A stretch of DNA of 8,623 bases from Chloroflexota bacterium (lineage in GTDB: Bacteria; Chloroflexota; Anaerolineae; B4-G1): contig JAAEPW010000147.1 of the NCBI GenBank assembly GCA_024232355.1, positions 1-8,623 of the forward strand, given 5' to 3'. Shown here piece after piece: positions 6,698 to 8,623 of the stretch. The notes below the pieces were generated by a model. The model saw only the letters and a program-made list of their open reading frames with translations, made no database searches and was not told the origin of the DNA. The position numbers and the translations under genes are program-made. Every line of letters starts with the position of its first letter. Position 1 is the first letter of the stretch.

Positions 6698-6937
6698 CCA
6701 CTGACGGCACCGAATTTCACCAAACAGCGAGCCGAACTTGGGCAACAAGACTTTGGAAGTCTCCGCCAGGCATTTATGAGATCAAGTTGACTGAATGTGG
6801 CGCTCAAAACCATTGACCCAAGCGCTTTTTGAGACTTCCAAAGTCTGAACGGTCCGTGGTCCTCACTCCCGCGACCCAATCTGCCGCCGCGATTGGACCA
6901 CCGACCTACTGACGGCACTGAATTTCACCGGACAGAG
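6698..6937 (-). repeat. Structured long repeat, copy A
   Basis: Homologous to 7707-7907 in the same orientation. The core (6719-6937) includes a perfect 16-bp inverted repeat, 6748-6763 with 6831-6846, nesting a 6-bp stem (6800-6805 with 6820-6825, 14-nt loop). Exact shared blocks with copy B are 28 nt (6803-6830) and 42 nt (6865-6906). Copy A carries about 15 extra bases near 6848-6862. A 24-nt module starting CCACTGACGGCACCG occurs at both ends (6698-6721 and 6906-6929) and once in copy B (7878-7901). No coding frame is conserved between copies. It could be a MITE-like element or a structured RNA family. Confidence 0.8.
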
Positions 6938-7007
6938 ATTAACATTTTGGTTCTTTGGTAGCTATTCTCTAGTTTTACTCCAGTGACTTGAATCAAAGCT
7001 CATGAAC

Positions 7008-7040
7008 AAAAAAGGCGCAAAGACCTTTCGGTCTCTGCGC
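7008..7040 (-). terminator. Intrinsic terminator of the DUF4160-DUF2442 operon
   Basis: On the minus strand an 11-bp stem (7030-7040 with 7015-7025, one G-U pair) closes a GAAA tetraloop and is followed by C then six Ts (7008-7013). It lies 30 nt past the stop codon of the DUF2442 gene. This is a textbook intrinsic terminator. Confidence 0.92.
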
Positions 7041-7070
7041 TCTTGTGGTTCAAATATCACTTGAGAAGAA

Positions 7071-7358
7071 TTAGGTAGACTGCCAATCCGCACCAGTGAG
7101 CAAATTGGCTACTGACAAATCCTCGTCTATCTCCGACCAATGTAAGCTCAAACCTCCACTGCCAATCTCGTAGCGTTCCCGCTGTTCAGGAGTAGCTTGG
7201 TACAACAGTGGAAACCAGATAATAGGTATGCCAATGATGCGACCGTCTGTCAAAAAGACGCGCATCATTTCGTTGTCAAATTCAACCGATTGCGCCAGGG
7301 CAGTATTTGGTACGTAGGCCCGTCGGACTCGCGGTTCGCTCTTAGTCAAAGTAACCAT
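7071..7358 (-). CDS. DUF2442 domain protein, possible antitoxin-like partner
   Basis: A 95-residue protein matching the DUF2442 pattern: VEFDNEMMRVFLTDGRIIGIPI, then a Trp-Phe-Pro/LLYQATPEQR segment, and LHWSEIDEDLSVANLL near the C-terminus. The ATG at 7356-7358 has AGAGGC at 7364-7369 and lies inside the end of the DUF4160 gene (17-nt overlap), so the two are probably translationally coupled. DUF2442 and DUF4160 genes are often adjacent in bacteria and the pair is suspected to be a toxin-antitoxin-like system; which partner does what is not established to my knowledge. Length is normal for the family, with no membrane segment. The terminator at 7008-7040 closes the operon. Confidence 0.9.
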   Translation of the reverse strand: MVTLTKSEPRVRRAYVPNTALAQSVEFDNEMMRVFLTDGRIIGIPIIWFPLLYQATPEQRERYEIGSGGLSLHWSEIDEDLSVANLLTGADWQST

Positions 7359-7575
7359 TCCAAGCCTCTATCAATTCAGATTGGTGTTGAACAACGATCT
7401 GTCTGATCTCGTTCAATTCGTGCGCTCTGAAACCATAGTTCGATGCCAGATCAATCGGGCGCAGCCAAAACTTGGCCTGATCGCCACCTGCCTTGACGTG
7501 GATGTGCGGTGGTTCTCGTCCCTCGTTGCTGAAAAAGTAAAAGCGATAACGCCCCACCCGTAATACAGTTGGCAT
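7342..7575 (-). CDS. DUF4160 domain protein, possible toxin-like partner
   Basis: A 77-residue protein with the DUF4160 hallmarks: RFYFFSNEGREPPHIHV (H24 and H26), AKFWLRPIDLASNYGF, and a C-terminal helix with the ELIEAWNGYF ending. The ATG at 7573-7575 has AAGGAA at 7581-7586. It is the first gene of a two-gene operon with DUF2442, driven by the promoter at 7620-7648. The conserved E-PPH-H pattern suggests a metal or nucleic-acid site, which is inference. Small size, tight coupling and placement between direct repeats fit a toxin-antitoxin-like module, but no activity can be read from the sequence. Confidence 0.92.
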   Translation of the reverse strand: MPTVLRVGRYRFYFFSNEGREPPHIHVKAGGDQAKFWLRPIDLASNYGFRAHELNEIRQIVVQHQSELIEAWNGYFD

Positions 7576-7619
7576 ACGAGTTCCTTGTCTCTACATTTTG
7601 ACCATCTTGTATCACCCAC

Positions 7620-7648
7620 AGTATACCATAGGTGCACGATAGGGGCAA
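7620..7648 (-). promoter_or_regulatory. Promoter of the DUF4160-DUF2442 operon
   Basis: On the minus strand TTGCCC (7643-7648), a 17-bp spacer and TATACT (7620-7625), preceded by TGG to make an extended -10. The predicted start near 7613 leaves a leader of about 38 nt. No clear operator symmetry overlaps it. Confidence 0.75.
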
Positions 7649-7706
7649 TATGCGGTGTGCGGAATTGGAGAACGATTGACCACCACCCGACAGCGACAAC
7701 AAGAGA

Positions 7707-7907
7707 ACCACACAGCGAGCCGCACTTGAGCACTCAAGACTTCGGAAGTCTCCGCCAGGTACTTCTGAGACCAAGTGAACTTATACGGCACTCAAAACCA
7801 TTGACCCAAGCGCTTTTTAAGACTTCCGAAGCCTGGACTCCCGCGACCCAATCTGCCGCCGCGATTGGACCACCGACCCACTAACGGCATCGAATTTCAC
7901 CGAATAG
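7707..7907 (-). repeat. Structured long repeat, copy B
   Basis: Direct-orientation homologue of 6719-6937. The outer arms are 7737-7752 and 7819-7834, the inner arms 7788-7793 and 7808-7813, with the same 14-nt loop length as copy A. Exact blocks shared with copy A are 7791-7818 (28 nt) and 7837-7878 (42 nt). The arm differences from copy A keep pairing on the minus strand. Weaker similarity may extend left toward 7672 (GACAACAAGAGAACC resembles the sequence at 6587). Confidence 0.8.
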
Positions 7908-8046
7908 CGGCCCGCATTTAGTGTAATCAGTGCATCAGTGATTTTATATGTCCTATACCCTTTGCTAGGGGGATGTCAGATTTCACTCTATCTACCCAAC
8001 CTGCCTGGTCTAGCATAACACCATTGACATGCGGGTAGTTATTGAG

Positions 8047-8427
8047 TTACTGTTGGCGCACCTTTACATTCCCACAGGCTACCGCAATCTCCATATCATC
8101 AACTAACACTATCTGCAACAAATACCACTCATTTTTATTTCTTACAATGTTACCTGTTGATGGAGGAGAATTCTTGTATCTGGTTCGAATACTTTCAAGA
8201 CAATCAATAATGAAGGGATGATCGTGCTTAATTGTTCCTGACTTAACTAGCATTTCGTCCCAGAATCCAATTGCCTTATAACCTATATACCCTTCACAGG
8301 TAATGAGTTTTTCACTTCCTGTGCTTTCGCCGAGCAGAATAGTAACTGCATCATAATCAATGGAAATTCTTTTTATCTCCGAGTCTGCCCACAAAATGGA
8401 ATTGTCATTTCTAGAATGGCCATTCAT
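8047..8427 (-). CDS. Hypothetical protein, 126 residues, family not recognised
   Basis: Read from the ATG at 8425-8427, chosen because GAAGGAG (8438-8444) lies 10 nt upstream. A GTG at 8521-8523 in the same frame would add 32 residues but lacks a ribosome site and overlaps the promoter of the divergent gene. The protein is mixed alpha/beta, with a strand-rich start (IKRISIDYDAVTILLGES), a central GYKAIGFWDEMLVKSG segment and strand-rich end (EWYLLQIVLVDDMEIAVACGNVKV). It has no signal peptide, membrane segment or catalytic motif I can name. The size and make-up would fit an immunity-type small protein, but that is only an impression. The gene is lower in GC than the large gene and has no obvious terminator after it. 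Confidence 0.72.
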   Translation of the reverse strand: MNGHSRNDNSILWADSEIKRISIDYDAVTILLGESTGSEKLITCEGYIGYKAIGFWDEMLVKSGTIKHDHPFIIDCLESIRTRYKNSPPSTGNIVRNKNEWYLLQIVLVDDMEIAVACGNVKVRQQ

Positions 8428-8509
8428 AATCTGTTTTCTCCTTCGAGTACCAACTTCCTGTCTGTATGTTTCTACGCCGATCCAGCAATTCCCGTTATGA
8501 CTTTGGGGC

Positions 8510-8538
8510 TTGAAAACAACCACAAATTAGACTATACT
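8510..8538 (+). promoter_or_regulatory. Promoter for the plus-strand gene at the right edge
   Basis: TTGAAA (8510-8515), a 17-bp spacer and TATACT (8533-8538). Transcription would start near 8545 and give a leader of about 50 nt before the ATG at 8596. It lies in the 168-bp divergent gap between this gene and the 126-residue minus-strand gene. Confidence 0.72.
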
Positions 8539-8595
8539 TTGGGCTAGATGAAGAGCATCGGTTCCACTGAGGGTACAAAGTAAGGAGAATTTGCA

Positions 8596-8623
8596 ATGGT
8601 GGCAGCACACGAGTTTCTGTCAG
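8596..8623 (+). CDS. Start of a plus-strand gene, product unknown (cut by window edge)
   Basis: An ATG at 8596-8598 opens MVAAHEFLS and runs off the window. It is preceded by AAGGAG (8582-8587), 8 nt away, and by a well-spaced promoter at 8510-8538. Nine residues are too few to identify the product. Confidence 0.6.

Noticed and set aside
6679..6918. 79-residue minus-strand open frame across copy A (with WSNRGGRLGRG)
   Set aside because: The frame is the translation of the structured repeat; copy B does not preserve it, because indels between the copies break it.

Overview
The window most resembles a chromosomal segment of a Chloroflexota bacterium (Anaerolineae/Caldilineae-like). The assignment rests on three things recognised by eye, with no search run: a very large secreted FG-GAP/Ig-like protein with the C-terminal 'IYLPLLLK' motif typical of exported proteins in that phylum; an overlapping pair of a short beta-rich protein and a stand-alone C39-like protein; and abundant short structured intergenic repeats. 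Almost all genes lie on the minus strand; only the gene entering at the right edge is on the plus strand.

Layout from left to right. 1-58: the first 19 codons of a probable insertion-sequence transposase (minus), running off the left edge. 59-524: no gene, but GC-rich REP-like hairpins, including a perfect 13-bp inverted repeat just past the stop of the next gene. 525-5054: one 1509-residue exported protein (minus) with a signal peptide, 14 FG-GAP/VCBS calcium-binding repeats, a conserved middle region, two tandem 196-residue Ig-like units, a fibronectin III-like module and an odd C-terminal tail that seems to come from a REP-like repeat. 5055-5681: 627 bases without a gene, holding palindromes and degenerate repeats. 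5682-6450: a two-gene operon (minus), a 119-residue conserved protein overlapping a 151-residue C39-like cysteine-peptidase-fold protein by 47 nt, with a clear promoter. 6451-7070: no gene; holds that promoter, an 11-bp hairpin, long-repeat copy A and a textbook terminator. 7071-7575: a DUF4160-DUF2442 pair (minus), overlapping by 17 nt, with its own promoter and terminator. 7576-8046: its promoter and repeat copy B. 8047-8427: an unrecognised 126-residue protein (minus). 8510-8623: a good sigma-70-type promoter and the first 9 codons of a plus-strand gene.

The parts look like independent modules, not one pathway: a cell-surface adhesin-like protein, a peptidase-fold operon of unknown role, and a toxin-antitoxin-like DUF pair sitting between two direct copies of a roughly 200-220 bp structured repeat. 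The strongest candidate for something undescribed is that repeat. Its two copies differ at paired positions in ways that keep a 16-bp outer and a 6-bp inner stem intact as minus-strand RNA, through one compensatory change and several G-U wobbles, while the plus strand would carry mismatches.
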